From assembly GCA_019914995.1 (NCBI GenBank), contig CM034128.1:5582501-5646500 (forward strand): a DNA stretch of 64,000 bases. The letters are read 5' to 3'. The DNA comes from Acanthochlamys bracteata (lineage: Eukaryota; Streptophyta; Magnoliopsida; Pandanales; Velloziaceae). How positions within the stretch are numbered: the stretch's first letter is position 1; every line of letters starts with the position of its first letter. The position numbers and the translations under genes were made by a program. The notes beneath the pieces are model-generated. The model saw nothing but the letters and a program-made list of their open reading frames with translations, made no database searches and was not told the DNA's origin. This document shows, piece after piece, positions 25,901 to 38,160 of this stretch.

Positions 25901-27168
25901 TGTAATATCAGCCTTGAGAAAAAAGGGGTAACCAATAAGATAGAACCCTGCATAGAAGGAGAAGATTGATTAGAAGGTTCCAATTTTGGACAACTAAAAG
26001 GCCCTGTACATATTATATACAACAATGTCAAATACTACCTTTAGGCACCCAAGTATCAAGTGAATTGTACACAGACAAACAACTGGTTCAACGGCAACAT
26101 TAGTTAAAAAGATAAAACACATCTTGCAGTATATATAGAACCCTATGCAAATTCCAAGAAGAAAAATCAAGATGAGGAAAAGATCATGGAAATTTAAATC
26201 GTACAAGCCCCAAAAGTCCCACTGGCCAAGCTTCTAGAGCTGCACCAACTTCCCTACTCCGCAATGTGAGCCCTACACCAGAAAAGAAAATGAAATTTAA
26301 AAAAAAAAGTCTGTGTGTAATAGGCATTCACGAGATATGGCAGCAATTCATTTAATTATAGCAATATTACCTGAAATAAAGAAGATGCCAAATGGGCCAA
26401 ATTTTGACAATGAATATCTGTGAGCAAGACAACCAAGTTCCGGATATACAAGCCCTAGAGCTATTCCACTGACAAGTGCTACACCAAAAGATGAAATCTG
26501 TGCTTCATTATTTAGTTTTATGCAACATTGCGTTTCTCTCTAAAAATAATCGAGTGCAACATATTCTTTAACCTTAGTAAATACTGAGCTAGTAGTTTCG
26601 CAAATTCATGGCTATACACAGAACAAGATAACCATTCATATACAAAGCATGAAACTCAAAAAAAGCACAAAACTTTACCTAAAGGAAGGAAGTTCTTCTC
26701 AGCTACTTCCAACAATGATTGAATCCAACGTGGAACAGAACACCTATTCCCATTTCCATTGAAATCAACCTGCAAAATCTCTGATAAAATAAATCTACAA
26801 ATTGACGGAAAAAATGTTCCAATTTTTCCCCAAGCATACCCAATTTGGTTACAGTTGTAGCACGAGATAATCAGAGAACGATTTTTTCGTAGCTCAGTAG
26901 CAAACTAACTACAATTGTCGATTTGATTAAAAAATCGAGAAAAGAAATTTCAATCTTAAACCTGATTGGGACCTCCTGTGGCCATCAGAGGTCGAAGATT
27001 CCTGCGGCATTGTCGCCAGATTGGAGAAACAGGGAATCGCGGAAAGAACCGAGAGGGAAACGAGTGAATGGGAGCTGTTCTCCGACCTAGGAAACAGTTT
27101 TTCGCTGTAACAGTGGCAATTCTTGGACGGAAACTTGGGATTCGAAGAACTCCGGCTGCTGCCATCAA
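22907..27168 (-). CDS. BASS4: Chloroplast BASS4-type sodium/metabolite symporter, 14 exons
   Basis: Exons: 26962-27168, 26679-26769, 26371-26478, 26205-26272, 25869-25947, 25714-25772, 25573-25638, 24901-25014, 24438-24459, 24032-24099, 23639-23724, 23259-23388, 23072-23173 and 22907-22975. They sum to 1269 nt (422 aa) with every phase closing and GT-AG at each junction. The first 70 residues are Arg/Ser-rich and lack acidic residues, as in a plastid transit peptide. The rest is a multi-helix bile acid:sodium symporter (SBF) fold, with ALVSGIALGL, FCCMPTTLSSGVALTQ and KTLPVMVAVLEKLG blocks that match plant BASS4 rather than BASS1-3 or 5. It should sit in the plastid envelope. The substrate of BASS4 is, to my knowledge, not settled. 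Exon 9 is only 22 nt. The gene is intact despite transposons on both sides. Confidence 0.93.
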
Positions 27169-27519
27169 ACGCTCTTCACTCTCACTCGCACACTCTGATT
27201 TGAGTGAATCACAAAATGGATAATTAGCTAAAATCTAATCACGAATTAAGTGGCAGTTATTATTTATTAAACATTGTTTGAATGCTTTCTAATTTCTATT
27301 ATCAAAATAATATTAAAACTTTCTCTTTTTTGAGGTATAAAGTTATTAAACTTTCTCTTTCCTTATCAGGAATTTTAAACAAAGATTTAAAACTTTGGTC
27401 TTTAGGTAATAAAGTTTTCTTCTTTTTACTCATTTAGTTTTTCGTTTAATCATCATCATCTAATTAATCATCAGTTATGTTCAGGGTTGTTATCAAACTA
27501 TTTTTTTATTTTGAAAATT
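27169..27519. other. Upstream region of BASS4
   Basis: AT-rich sequence between the BASS4 start codon and the first Copia remnant. It should contain the BASS4 promoter and 5' UTR. No sharp TATA box or other motif could be assigned. Confidence 0.35.
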
Positions 27520-29850
27520 ATTTTTTAAAAAAAAATGATAAAATTGATGATAGTAGTTGATGATTGTTTAAATTAATAGCTATATATATAGCTAATTATA
27601 AGAGTGTAATTAATAAATTTAATAAATGTAAGACTAAATTAATACTAAACGGGTCAAAATAAAATAGGTATATATATAAGCTCATATAATCTAACATGTT
27701 TCTTCAAACTTATGTAGGATCAAGCAATATAATTTTGTCCAACAATATTTGAAATCTCGGTGTGGAGTGTGCCTTTGTAAAAAAATATGTCCGTTAATTA
27801 GTAAAAATCATATATGGTAAGAAAATAATGCCTGATAAAAAATACTCACGAATAAAATGATAACTAATTTCAATATATTTCGTTCGTTCATGAAAATTTG
27901 TGTTGCTCGCAATATAATAGCACTTCGATAGTCACACTATAAAGGTGTAGATTCTGTAAGTATAATACTTATATCGGATAGCAATCTACGTAAATAAATA
28001 ATCTCTCTAGTAATAACAAACATATCTCTATACTTTATTTCTGTAGAAGAACATGCAATTATCGTCTATTTCTTGCTATACCACGAGATCAACGAGTCAT
28101 CAAAAAATAAACAGAAATCTATAGTAGATCGTTTGGTGGTTGAATCACCTGACCAATCTGCATCCAAAAAAGCAAGAAATTTCAAATTTGATATAAAAAA
28201 CATAAAAAGTGAGCTAATAATCGTACCTCGAATATATCTGAAAATCCGAAGTAAAGCACTATAATGTACTGATCGAGGTGTAGAGACAAACTGACTGACA
28301 ATACTAACTGTATGAGAAATAACTGGCTCCGTCAAACAAAAATATACAAGCTAACCAACTAATCGCCTGTACTGATTAGGATCTGTGAGTGGCTTATCAT
28401 TAGTGGGACGAAGCTTCACATAAGTGTTAACTGTCTTACTATCCGATATATCTATTGATCCAATAATATTCGAGGCATATTCTTTTGAGAAATAAAAATA
28501 TTTCTATCACCCTAAGCAATATCTAATTTAAAAAAATAACTTAAGTGCCCAAGATCTTTCTTCTGAAATTGTTGACGTAAGAATTGCATTTGCAAAGAAA
28601 GTTTGAGGTACAAAAAATGATAACAAGAGAGTACGAGCAATCTCTAAAATGTGACGATGCTTGCATTCTACTATCACATTCTGTTCGTAAGTGTAAGGAC
28701 ATGACTGCTGAAAAAAAGAGTGCCATGAAACTGTAAGATAGATTTCATGCTAGAAAACAGATACTCAAGAGCGCAATTAGAACGAAAAATTTTAACACTA
28801 GAGTTAAACCGATTATGGATCATAGTAGTGAATCTATTATAAATAGAAGAAAAATCTAAACGATTACGCATGAGATAAATCCAAGTATAATGAGTGTAAT
28901 TATCAATAAAGCTTACATAATAGAGAAAACCAGTCATAGATAAGATAAGTGTAGGGTCCCGAATGTCAGAATGAATTAAATCAAAAGAATGTCTGGTTTT
29001 AGATAAACTTTTAGTGAAAGGAAGAGTTAAATATTTTACCAATTTATTTGTATATGTAGATATTGTTAAAAAAGATCCTTACCTGAAGGCTCCACTTTGA
29101 AATAAATTTTTAATTTGAGATTCAAATATATGATTCAAACGTCTATGTCATAAATCAGCAGTATATGAAATAATAGCAGCGCAACTAATAGTAAGAATTA
29201 GATAAAGGAATAAGAGATATTCTAACTAATAGAGTCGTCCCTTTTTATTAGAACAACTAATCGTTTGGCCAGTATGAAGATCCTTTACATTGCAGATAAG
29301 AGAATCAAAAGTAACAATGAATCCACTATTGCAAAAAACTGATGAATATAAGATTGAAAATAATGATTGGAACATATAGAACAAAGGGTAAAGTTAGAGT
29401 ATCTGAAATAAGATATCCAAATTTGGTAATGAGTAAATGAGAACCATTGGTTGTGTGTAGGGACGGAAAATATGATGGTAAAGATGCAGTTTTTGATAAT
29501 AAAGATTTATTCGAAGTCATGTGATAAGAAGCACCAGAATCTAATATCCCAGAAGAAGACATATATAGAGACAGAAAAGATAGATATAAAAAAGCCAACA
29601 AATGAAGATTGTTATTGAAGCTGGAGCTCTAATCGGGTAAGACGATATTTAATATCTGAAAAATCAAGAGAGATCCGACGATCTGTCGGTGCACTATCAA
29701 CGATATGTGCTTTAGAATTTTGAGAGCAACTTCAAGAAAACAAGCCTTTCGCCTTCATTTGTTCTCGATATTATGAAAATAAGTATGGATAAAGTTGAAA
29801 CAATTATCCACAAGATGACCAAATTTATGATAATGAGAAATGGAATTGAA
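27520..29850 (-). mobile_element. Degraded Copia element, family shared with Copia-2
   Basis: The left end (27520-27699) resembles the LTR at 51399-51589, sharing 'ATGATAAAATTGATGATAG' and an end near 'AATCTAACA'. Minus-strand remains follow in order: RNase H/RT (28066-28335), integrase (28674-29042, with FDLIHSDIRDP), protease (29326-29601, with ILDSGASYHMTSN) and gag zinc-knuckle area (29640-29840). No 5' LTR was found. It is broken, with many breaks. Confidence 0.75.
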
Positions 29851-29870
29851 TTGTAAAACAAATAGTGTCT

Positions 29871-30164
29871 AAAGATCACAAAACCTATGTCTACACGACA
29901 GTCTCAGAAGTGTGACTTGTAAACAGAAATGGAATTGAATTCAGAGATAGGAAGAACAAGTTAGAAGTATTTCATATATTATTAGAATTTTTACATATAA
30001 CACTTAGCTTTATAACAACTTAAGGGGCCAAAATATAGATAAAACGTCGAAAGACCGTTAAACCTATATCTACAAGACCATCTCGGTGAGATGACATGTA
30101 GGAAGAAATGGAATGAAATTCGGAGAGAACGACTGAGTTAGAAGTATTTATACATTATTGAGTT
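29871..30164. repeat. Two diverged direct copies of an about 115-bp sequence
   Basis: Copies at 29871-29989 and 30050-30164, offset about 179 bp, share 'AAACCTAT', 'AGAAATGGAAT' and 'AGTTAGAAGTATTT'. They lie where one Copia remnant ends and the next begins. I do not recognise the unit, which could be a piece of an LTR or leader. Confidence 0.6.
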
Positions 30165-33063
30165 CGGAAATAGTTTGAGACCAACTTACTGTATCCGATG
30201 CTCTCGACCATATATATCTCTTCTTCAAACTCGCCGTACAAAAATGCCGTCTTCATGTCGAGTTATTAAATGTGGAGATCCGATGATGCACGCAATACCA
30301 AGACCACATAAATTATTGCTAAATGAACCATCGGACAGAATATCTCATCAAAGTCGACTCCTTTTTGTGCATAGCTTTTTACAATCAATTGGACATGAAA
30401 CAGTTCTATTTGATCATTATTATCACGCTTGATCTTGTAAACCTACTTGTTGTCAATAGTTTTGCGACCTTGAGGAAGTAATACTAGTTTTCAAATCCTA
30501 TTTTTATGGAGTATCTCAATTTCTTCTTGCATAACTTCCATCTAACGGATAGCATCTGAACTATCCAATGCTTCCTTAAGAGTTGTTGGACTATCCAATT
30601 TTTTCAGCAAAAACACTATAAGTAAAGTTAGGTATAGACTCCAAATAATAATCCACATACTTTCAGGTGCTTTAGTCTTGTGAGTTGAATGCCTAAGGGT
30701 TGGATTTCTGGGAACATCTTCCTCATACCCAAGTCTTGCTTCCTAGTGGTTTCATTACCCTATGATGTCCTTTGTAGCTGGTCCTCTATAAAAATCACAT
30801 CTATACTATAGAAAATCTTATGACCAGTAGAATCCCATAAGCGATATTATATAACATCTTCAGCATACCTCAGAAATATGCACTTTCTAGACTTAGGATC
30901 TCAGTTGGATCTCTCTTATGATTTGTATATTACAAATACTGCACAACAAAAAATATAAAGGATTGGATACACCCAGCTTCGTTTAGAAAATCATCAAAAA
31001 ATATTATCAAATATTTGGCACCTTCAAGTGAAAGTTACGGTGACTCCCACACATCTAGGTGAATATAGTTAAGAACGATTTTAGCTCTATAGAATAATTT
31101 TCCAAACTTGGTACAATGCTGATTTCCCGTAACGCACTTCTCACAAAACGGCAATTTAACCTCGGATAGTCTTGACAAGAGCTTCCTATCACAAAGAATT
31201 TTAAGGCAATACCCTGAAATGTGACCCAATTTCAAGTGCCATATTCGAGTTACCTACTCTAAATTAGTGCTGGATGCCACACTTGCATCTTCATGTAATA
31301 GTGTCACTCTAAGCATTTGGTACAAATTGGAACCAATCTTTTTTTCTCTCAAGATTTCCTGTTCATCCTAAATGATCTTCATAATGCCACCATCTATCCG
31401 AGTCTTACAACTAAGATAATCAAACCGTCCAAAAAATAGTAAATTTTTAATGAGGCCAACTACATGACGTACCTTATTAGTGAAGCAAATCCTTCCATCT
31501 TCTCTCTTGAGTATGATTGAACCAACTCTAATAACTTTCAAGATTTTGCTATTTCTCATCCGCACGTTAACTCTAGAAATGGCTTCATACTCACGAAACC
31601 GATCCCTTATTGATGTCATGTGACAATATACTTCTGAATCTAAAATCCAGATTTTAGGAAATTTGGCATCGTCTTTGGTAATAATTGTTATTTCGCCAAC
31701 TAAAGCCTCACCCTCGTTCGAATTATATGCCACACATACTTGAGACTTAGATGCTTCTTCACTTCCTCCTTTGGCTAATAATTTGCATTCATGCTTGTAA
31801 TGCCCAAACTTTTCGCAAGCAAAACACTTTACTTATCTCTTGTTGCTCTTTTGCTGTCCCATACCACTATTTTTAAAATTTTATTTTATTTTCTTATCTT
31901 GTGCCAATAACAAAATCTCCGATTGTTGTCCATCAAGCACAATATCAAGTTTTTCCTTTCGGCGCCTTTCTTTTTCAAAAACAGTTGCGTCAACATCTTC
32001 ATGAACAAGTAATTTTAAATCGTTGTTGCTTGTTTAATTTATGACAACTTGATCATAAGAATTTGTAAGTCTCTAATGTAGAATTAAGGCACAATCATCA
32101 GTCTCTATCTTCTTCTTTAGTGCTGTCAACTGAGAGAAAAGAGACTCCATTGTACTAAGATAATCAGCCATAGAAGATATTTCTATCATGCGAAGAGAAT
32201 AAAAACTTCGCATTAAGAATACAGCATGTTGCCTTGACTTCTTGGCATAAACTTTTTCTTTTTTTTCCCAAACCTCTTTTACGGTAGTTTTCTCTTAGAC
32301 ACTTAGAAGCATATTATCAGTAAGAGGAAGATAAAGATTTCATATAGCATTCCTTTTTATCTTTTGACATCTATCGTTTGTTATATTGTCGAGACGATCC
32401 TATAGAGCGGCAAAATAATTTTTTTGACTAGATTTGCCAAAATCTTTATCCTCCAGAATAGGTAGTTGCACTATTAAAATTTTCAATCTCGAACTTATTT
32501 GTCAACAGAAAAATCGTAAACTCTGATACCACTTGTTGGAAGTACGATGGTGTGCACAAATAAAAAATAGCACAGCGAAATATTTGACACACACTACTAT
32601 CTTATAATTGAAATTGAGATTGTTAGAGATAAATAAGGTAATCACACAACACAAAAATATATATGAGAAAAAATGAAAAAAATCTCACGGTGGTATGGTC
32701 ACATAAAAAAATATCACTACGCGATGAGATTACAATGTAGGCTTATAATTTTTCTTTCTTACTTACATTCATCTTCAAGTCCCACATATTTGAAATATAT
32801 ATATAAGATACTGGGAAACTCTTTGATAGCTAGTCCACTAAATAACTAATTCTCCAAAACAATCCTTCGGCTTAGTAACCATCTATCTGGTATTGGTTCG
32901 TTGGCATAACTTTTTATGATAGTTAGAATGAATCTGGACATAACTTTTTCATGAATTTGGACATAACTATCCTACCAGCTATGTCTGACTAAGTAGTGGA
33001 CTAACAGTAGCTACTTGTGGACTATTTGATGAAAAGTTTATCAAAGTGGCTTTATATCCAACA
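30165..33063 (-). mobile_element. Second Copia lineage, 3' end missing
   Basis: The element has a 5' LTR at 32534-33063 and a clear initiator-Met primer site (TGGTATCAGAG) beside it. In element order follow gag (about 32520-31750), protease (31368-31733, ILDSEVYCHMTS), integrase (31035-31235, CEKCVTGNQH) and an early RT stretch (down to about 30175). RNase H and the 3' LTR are not seen. It differs in LTR and sequence from the element at 27520-29850. Fossil with several breaks. Confidence 0.78.
32534..33063 (-). repeat. 5' LTR of the second Copia lineage
   Basis: 530 bp, TGTTGGAT...TTCCAACA in element sense. The primer site at 32522-32533 (TGGTATCAGAG in element sense) fixes the inner boundary. 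No partner LTR is seen in the window. Confidence 0.75.
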
Positions 33064-33649
33064 AAATAACCTTATATCACTTCTTTACACCATTATTTAC
33101 ATAACTTTTAATATTAAATTCTTTAATTAGGGAATTCTAGGCTATTAAACTTTTTTTTTACTTGATGTGTTTATTTATTACACTAACTAATATTGCTATA
33201 AGAGTCTTGATTTATGATCGCAGAATTTCTACTTTAGTGAAAACATATAGGAGTTTACTTTTACTATAACCACATAATATAAGAATTCTAAATTAGTCAA
33301 GTGGATAAATGTTTATTATTTTAAGACGTTCAGTTGTAGCACTAAGAAATTATTAAGTATAAAATGTTATATCTAGAATTTAATTTTAAATTCTCTAATT
33401 AATTAAAGATAGTTTAGTTATTTTATATTCCTATTTTGCACTAAAGTCTACTAAACATATGGGATCTTATTTTATGAATATAGTCGTAAAAAATTAGTTT
33501 TTTGTAAACTGGAGAATTTTTTAGTATCTTAAAAGCCCTTTAACTCTTTTAGGAAACAAAAATTTACTAACAATTATTAAAAATATATAACATTCTTTAA
33601 AGTTAATTTCTTTAGTTTTATTGTTGTAGCTTTATACAGGTGTTTCTTA
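33064..33649. other. AT-rich gap, nothing recognised
   Basis: Low-complexity AT-rich sequence between the Copia 5' LTR and the CACTA-like remnant. No gene or repeat boundary is recognised. Confidence 0.3.
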
Positions 33650-35025
33650 TTAAGAAAGAAGATGATGTCATCAAGTTCTAGTAGAAGATGACTCTTGCAA
33701 TTACAACCACCACAAAGTATTGTTGATTTGGAAACTCGAGATCCATTTGTTTATAATAGCGGTAGGTAGTTTTTTATTTAATTATTTATTTATTAATTAT
33801 TACACATCATATTGTTCCTCATGTTGGGGTTCGTTAATACTCAAACGCAACTAGCTCGAACTAGAATAGAAGCATTGAGTTAGAAATGTACATATTGAAA
33901 ATCCAAAAAAAAAAAAAGATAAAGATCGCTATTTCGGATGGCATATGGAGAACATTTGGCGAACACTCCAACTGGTTCGCATGTGAGATGGCTTATCTCA
34001 TCCATACGTATGCTCCTGTTAAGAACATTAAGGGTTGGAGTAGGATCGGCAATTCTATTAAGAACGAGATTATTCTATAATGGATATAAGAATCTCAATG
34101 TTTTCATAATATTCATTGTTAAGATTAATGTTGTTAATGGGTATGTTTCGATAGAAAAAATTTGAATTAGATTTGTTCGATCCTGTAACGTTACAAGTCT
34201 TGCATATATTAGATCCGAGGATATAAGGATTGGCGCTACGAATGTCATGTCTATTACAAAAATCTCGGTGGTGGGGAGAAGAGTCGAGCTAACTCTTATA
34301 AGGACTTTACCATATCTGCAGATTGACTAGAAGAATAGATCTGGCTACGTGATTTGTTTGATTCGACAGAATGGATTATAAGATTCATTTATTTACTTCT
34401 ACTTTCTACTAATTCCTTTGTCTCGTCATTATTAGTTTTACAAATTTGTGTTTATTGTTTGTAGAATAAGTCGGAAAAAATAAGAGCTGCTCGTGCAAAA
34501 AATAAGAGGAAGCATACAACAAGGTCACAAACTTTTGCATCGTACAACGAGAGAATGTATCTTGTTAACGTTTTTCAATAAGTTGTATTTTTGGATCCAA
34601 TATGACAATGACACAAAGTCCTATTGTTATTTACAAATTTCATCTTTTAACAAATTTGCAGAATGCCAATTGTATTGACTCATATAAGAAAACACATACC
34701 TCAAACGCAAAGGAAAAGAAGGGGAGTTGGGTGTTATAGAGAATTCACCGACTGGCAAAGTATTCGGTAAAATACCGACTGAAGATGTTATAGAGAATTC
34801 ACCGACTGAGATGTTAGTTGAAGAATTTATCGACTACTCTTTCAGTCAAGAAATTGATTAAAGCTACCGATTGACATTCTCTACTAGTCGGTAAATATTA
34901 TGCGATTAGTTATTGCCGATCGAATACAGACTGACAAAAATTCAGTTGATAGTTACCTTAGCAATGAAGTTTTTAGGATTACCGACGATTTTTATTAGTC
35001 GGCATTTATCTTATTTGTAATTGTG
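33650..35025 (+). mobile_element. CACTA (En/Spm)-like remnant with opposite terminus
   Basis: The right end (TTGTAATTGTG, reverse complement CACAATTACAA) resembles the inverted CACTA terminus at 20327. About 300 bp of ACCGACTG/TCGGTAAA subterminal repeats precede it. A short piece near 34470-34560 reads 'RAARAKNKRKHTTRSQTFAS', like the plant transposase (Ptta/En/Spm) segment that often includes 'GSKSFARIREE'. The transposase is otherwise unreadable. It has no intact product. Confidence 0.5.
34726..34825 (+). repeat. Short direct repeat inside the CACTA-like terminus
   Basis: GTTATAGAGAATTCACCGAC occurs twice about 55 bp apart, each copy followed by CTG. This is a subterminal repeat pair of the CACTA-like remnant. 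Confidence 0.7.
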
Positions 35026-37154
35026 AGATTTGTTCAGTTGATGTTACGATGCATGCCGTTGCTAGCGAAGTTTAATTTGCTCTCAAAAGTCGACATGATG
35101 AGATATATATGAGTTACTCAGTTGAATATGATGACATATATATGGTTACTCTTCTACTATAGGCAGTTTATCATCAACGGGTGGACCAAAAGCCTCTAGC
35201 TTAATGTCGCAAGCATAATAATTATGTTCTATTAGTGGATATTGAAGCCATAGTTGTAAATCATCTTCATATATCTGGGTAATTTGAATGACTCTATCCC
35301 CTCTGCTTAAAGTTAGGAATGTAATTATGATGTGTGGGTGGACATAAAGCTATAGCGGACAAGTCAATAAAAATAGTACTAGCACTGGATGATGCTAATC
35401 TACTCTTAAAAGAAGAAATAGTAAGAGGAAGAGCATCGCATATAAGTCTATCTTTTCAAATCAAATTGGTGCTTTATCTCCTTCATCTTAAATCAGTATA
35501 TAATTTCTTAAGTCAAAGTTGCAGCTTTAGTCTTGAGTATAATCTTCATCAGTGAATCTCTTACAACCTTAATTTCAATCACATAGATGAACACCTCATT
35601 TGATTATGGTCGAACAATAGTTGAACTAAGAAGGTTGGATTGAAATAGGAATTCAACTATAGTTTGGCAATCAGTCGAATAACGATTGAAGAAGGTAGGG
35701 ATCAAAAAAGGGAATTCCTCAATTGTACTTTGAAAAATATCGAACTTGCTCGAACAATGTTAGTATTCGAAGAAGAGGGCTATTCAATTTTCATTTGTAA
35801 TGAGTCGAAAGATGGTGAAGAAAAGTCATAACGTGAAAGAAGGAATTCTTTGACTATACTTCAAATTTGTGATCAACTAAGTCAAAAAATTTTGGGGTAC
35901 AAAGAAGAGTGTTCTTCAATTATACTTTGAATAATAGTTGACAAAATTTCGAAGAGCAGAAGGTTATATGATTTAAAGCCAAAGATGAAGTTACAATAGT
36001 GTTGAAGAAAAAACAAAGGTATTATACACTTCAATAATTGCTCGAGTTCTTCTTTTTCGCTCAAGAGACATGAGGAAGACAAAAAAATGACATGTACATA
36101 AAAGAACTTTATACATAGCAATCTAGATAATGTAAACATATCTAGTGGAGCCGATGTTTGTTTTTAACAGTGATTAGGTGATTGGTATTGTAGTGCTCAA
36201 CGAGGAGAAGCTTCTTTTTTCCGGCATAGGAACAAACATAGTAGATTTTGCTAGAGATGACAGGAACAACGACAGTGAGGAAAGACTTCACAAAGCGTGG
36301 TTTTTGTGGTAACTTTGAGCAGGAAGTTTGGTTCATCGAACGTCCTTTTTTTCTTTTCTTTTATAGTTAATTCAGATATGATTCGATTGACTGGGGAGTC
36401 CGAATATGCTCAATTAAAAAAGTAACTATATAGATCAGGAGATTTTATTTTGAAGGTAGAGTTCAAAAAAAATTTTTTGTTCAACAAAAGACTTAGTTGA
36501 CATACTGAGACTCTTTAGATTGACTTGAAAATGGTCAACCTGAAATCTGGATTAGTCCGAGTCTGCAAATAAATCGTTTACACAGTCAACCAGCGATAAT
36601 GACTCGATACGGATATTAATTCAATGAGCCAAACCGATATGAACTAAAAATTATTTTAAAAAAAACTCTATCTTATCACTATAAAGATGGTACTGAGTTT
36701 TGTTTTTATACCTACGTCTTCAACGATGGAGATCTTCCTCATTATTCGGAGATTTTCTTTTTTTTTTAATAGATCTTGACTTTTGTATTTATTCTTCTTT
36801 TTTTCCTTTAGATTTGGACTAATGAGGGTTATCTAGAGTTGTTTGAATTGTTGATTTGGGTGAATCTTTGTGGTTACTAGCTTTGGAATATAAAGATGAT
36901 GAAGTGCGGTGCGATATTGGGATTTGATTGATCGCTCTAGCTAAGATTTCTTCATAGCTACTCCACGCTATTTCTCCGCCTCTACAATTCGGTCTGCTAT
37001 GGTAGTCCATAAGTAATTTGGTTATGTATAAAAGTTTTGTCATCAACTTTACGGCATCATGCTATAAGCCTAATTTAATTTATATATATTTCTTCTTCTT
37101 AAAATATTGTTAGGTTCCTGCGTGTTATAATGGATTTCTTTTGCTCTGATTATC
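35026..37154. other. Intergenic, no recognised gene
   Basis: Several short frames occur (for example 35882-36139 and 36142-36336, both minus). None shows a known domain, conserved block or codon pattern. I see no repeat boundary. Confidence 0.3.
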
Positions 37155-37157
37155 TTA

Positions 37158-37388
37158 GGAGTTATTTAGGAGTGCTTACTAAGTGCTTTCATCTCTCTAT
37201 TTTATTACACATTTTTCTATAAACTTTTAGAATACTACAAAATTTATTTAAAATATAAAAAAATTTACGATGTAAAATCTTATTATTATTTCATTGAGGT
37301 AAAAAAATAGAGCTCACTTTCTGAAATAGAATACAAATATATTTTTTTTTGAATAACCCTTTTTTCAAGAGCACTCCTGAATATCTCC
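37158..37388. mobile_element. Tourist/PIF-like MITE with TTA target duplication
   Basis: The inverted ends GGAGTTATTTAGGAGTGCTT and, from the right, GGAGATATTCAGGAGTGCTC enclose 231 bp of AT-rich sequence. TTA lies on both sides (37155-37157 and 37389-37391), the 3-bp duplication of PIF/Harbinger elements. Non-coding. Confidence 0.75.
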
Positions 37389-37873
37389 TTAAACTTTAGC
37401 AACATTACCTTTGTTATATCATAAATAATGTATAGCTTTTTCTTCTTGTTTGTTCTCATTATAAGTTTGTTCCATAAAGCTTAAAAGGTTAGAACTTGTG
37501 AAACTAGTTCTGTACTACTATAAAATTTGTGCAAATATTAAATATTTAGCAGATCTATTACTTAACTCGTATAAATTTTGACAATTTTGATTCATATAAA
37601 TTTATGATTTGGATTAGAGTTGAACGAATTTTACCAGATTATTAAATGGATCGATCCAAAACCAACCTATTAATCCATTGATCCAAAATTTTATTGCCAC
37701 TCCTAACATTAAACGAACTTGTAATCACTAGCTGGTATGACGAAAGTACATTGTCGGTACGTTCTTGTCCACTCGTTGTAATCAGTATAGGAGCTGTTCC
37801 ATAGTAAGCCATATTGAATTCTTTGTTCTATAGGTTTCCATAGATAAAAGGATATTTTGGTTTTGCTTATTTA

Positions 37874-38157
37874 GAACGTGTTTCAAATGCGCGTAAATAA
37901 GTTTTTACGAAATGTAAATGAGAAGTAAAGTTTCTCGAAAAATGAATTTGGAAGTGTAGTTCAACTTCTATTTTTCAATTATTTTTTAAAATAGATTAGA
38001 AGTGAAGTTTAATTTTTATTTTTTAAAATGTTTTGGAAGTAAAGTATAGTAAGAAGAAATATAATTCTAAATTCAGTTTTTATTTGAAACATGTGAAGTA
38101 TTCATAATTTAAATTCTGAAAAGAGAAATTAAAATTACAGGTATTGGAAACACACCC
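37874..38157. mobile_element. Tourist/PIF-like MITE related to the IPT-bearing element
   Basis: The ends read GAACGTGTTTCAAA and, from the right, GGGTGTGTTTCCAA, with TTA at 37871-37873 and 38158-38160. Inside are repeated words of the type AGAAGTGAAGTT. Both the ends and the words resemble the 2.4-kb element at 55035-57471, so this may be a short deletion derivative of the same family. Confidence 0.65.
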
Positions 38158-38160
38158 TTA

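Noticed and set aside
20327-35025. One 14.7-kb CACTA element that captured BASS4
   Set aside because: The 3-bp flanks differ (tac and aga), BASS4 is intact with 13 introns, and separate remnants explain the ends more simply. Kept only as a low-key finding.
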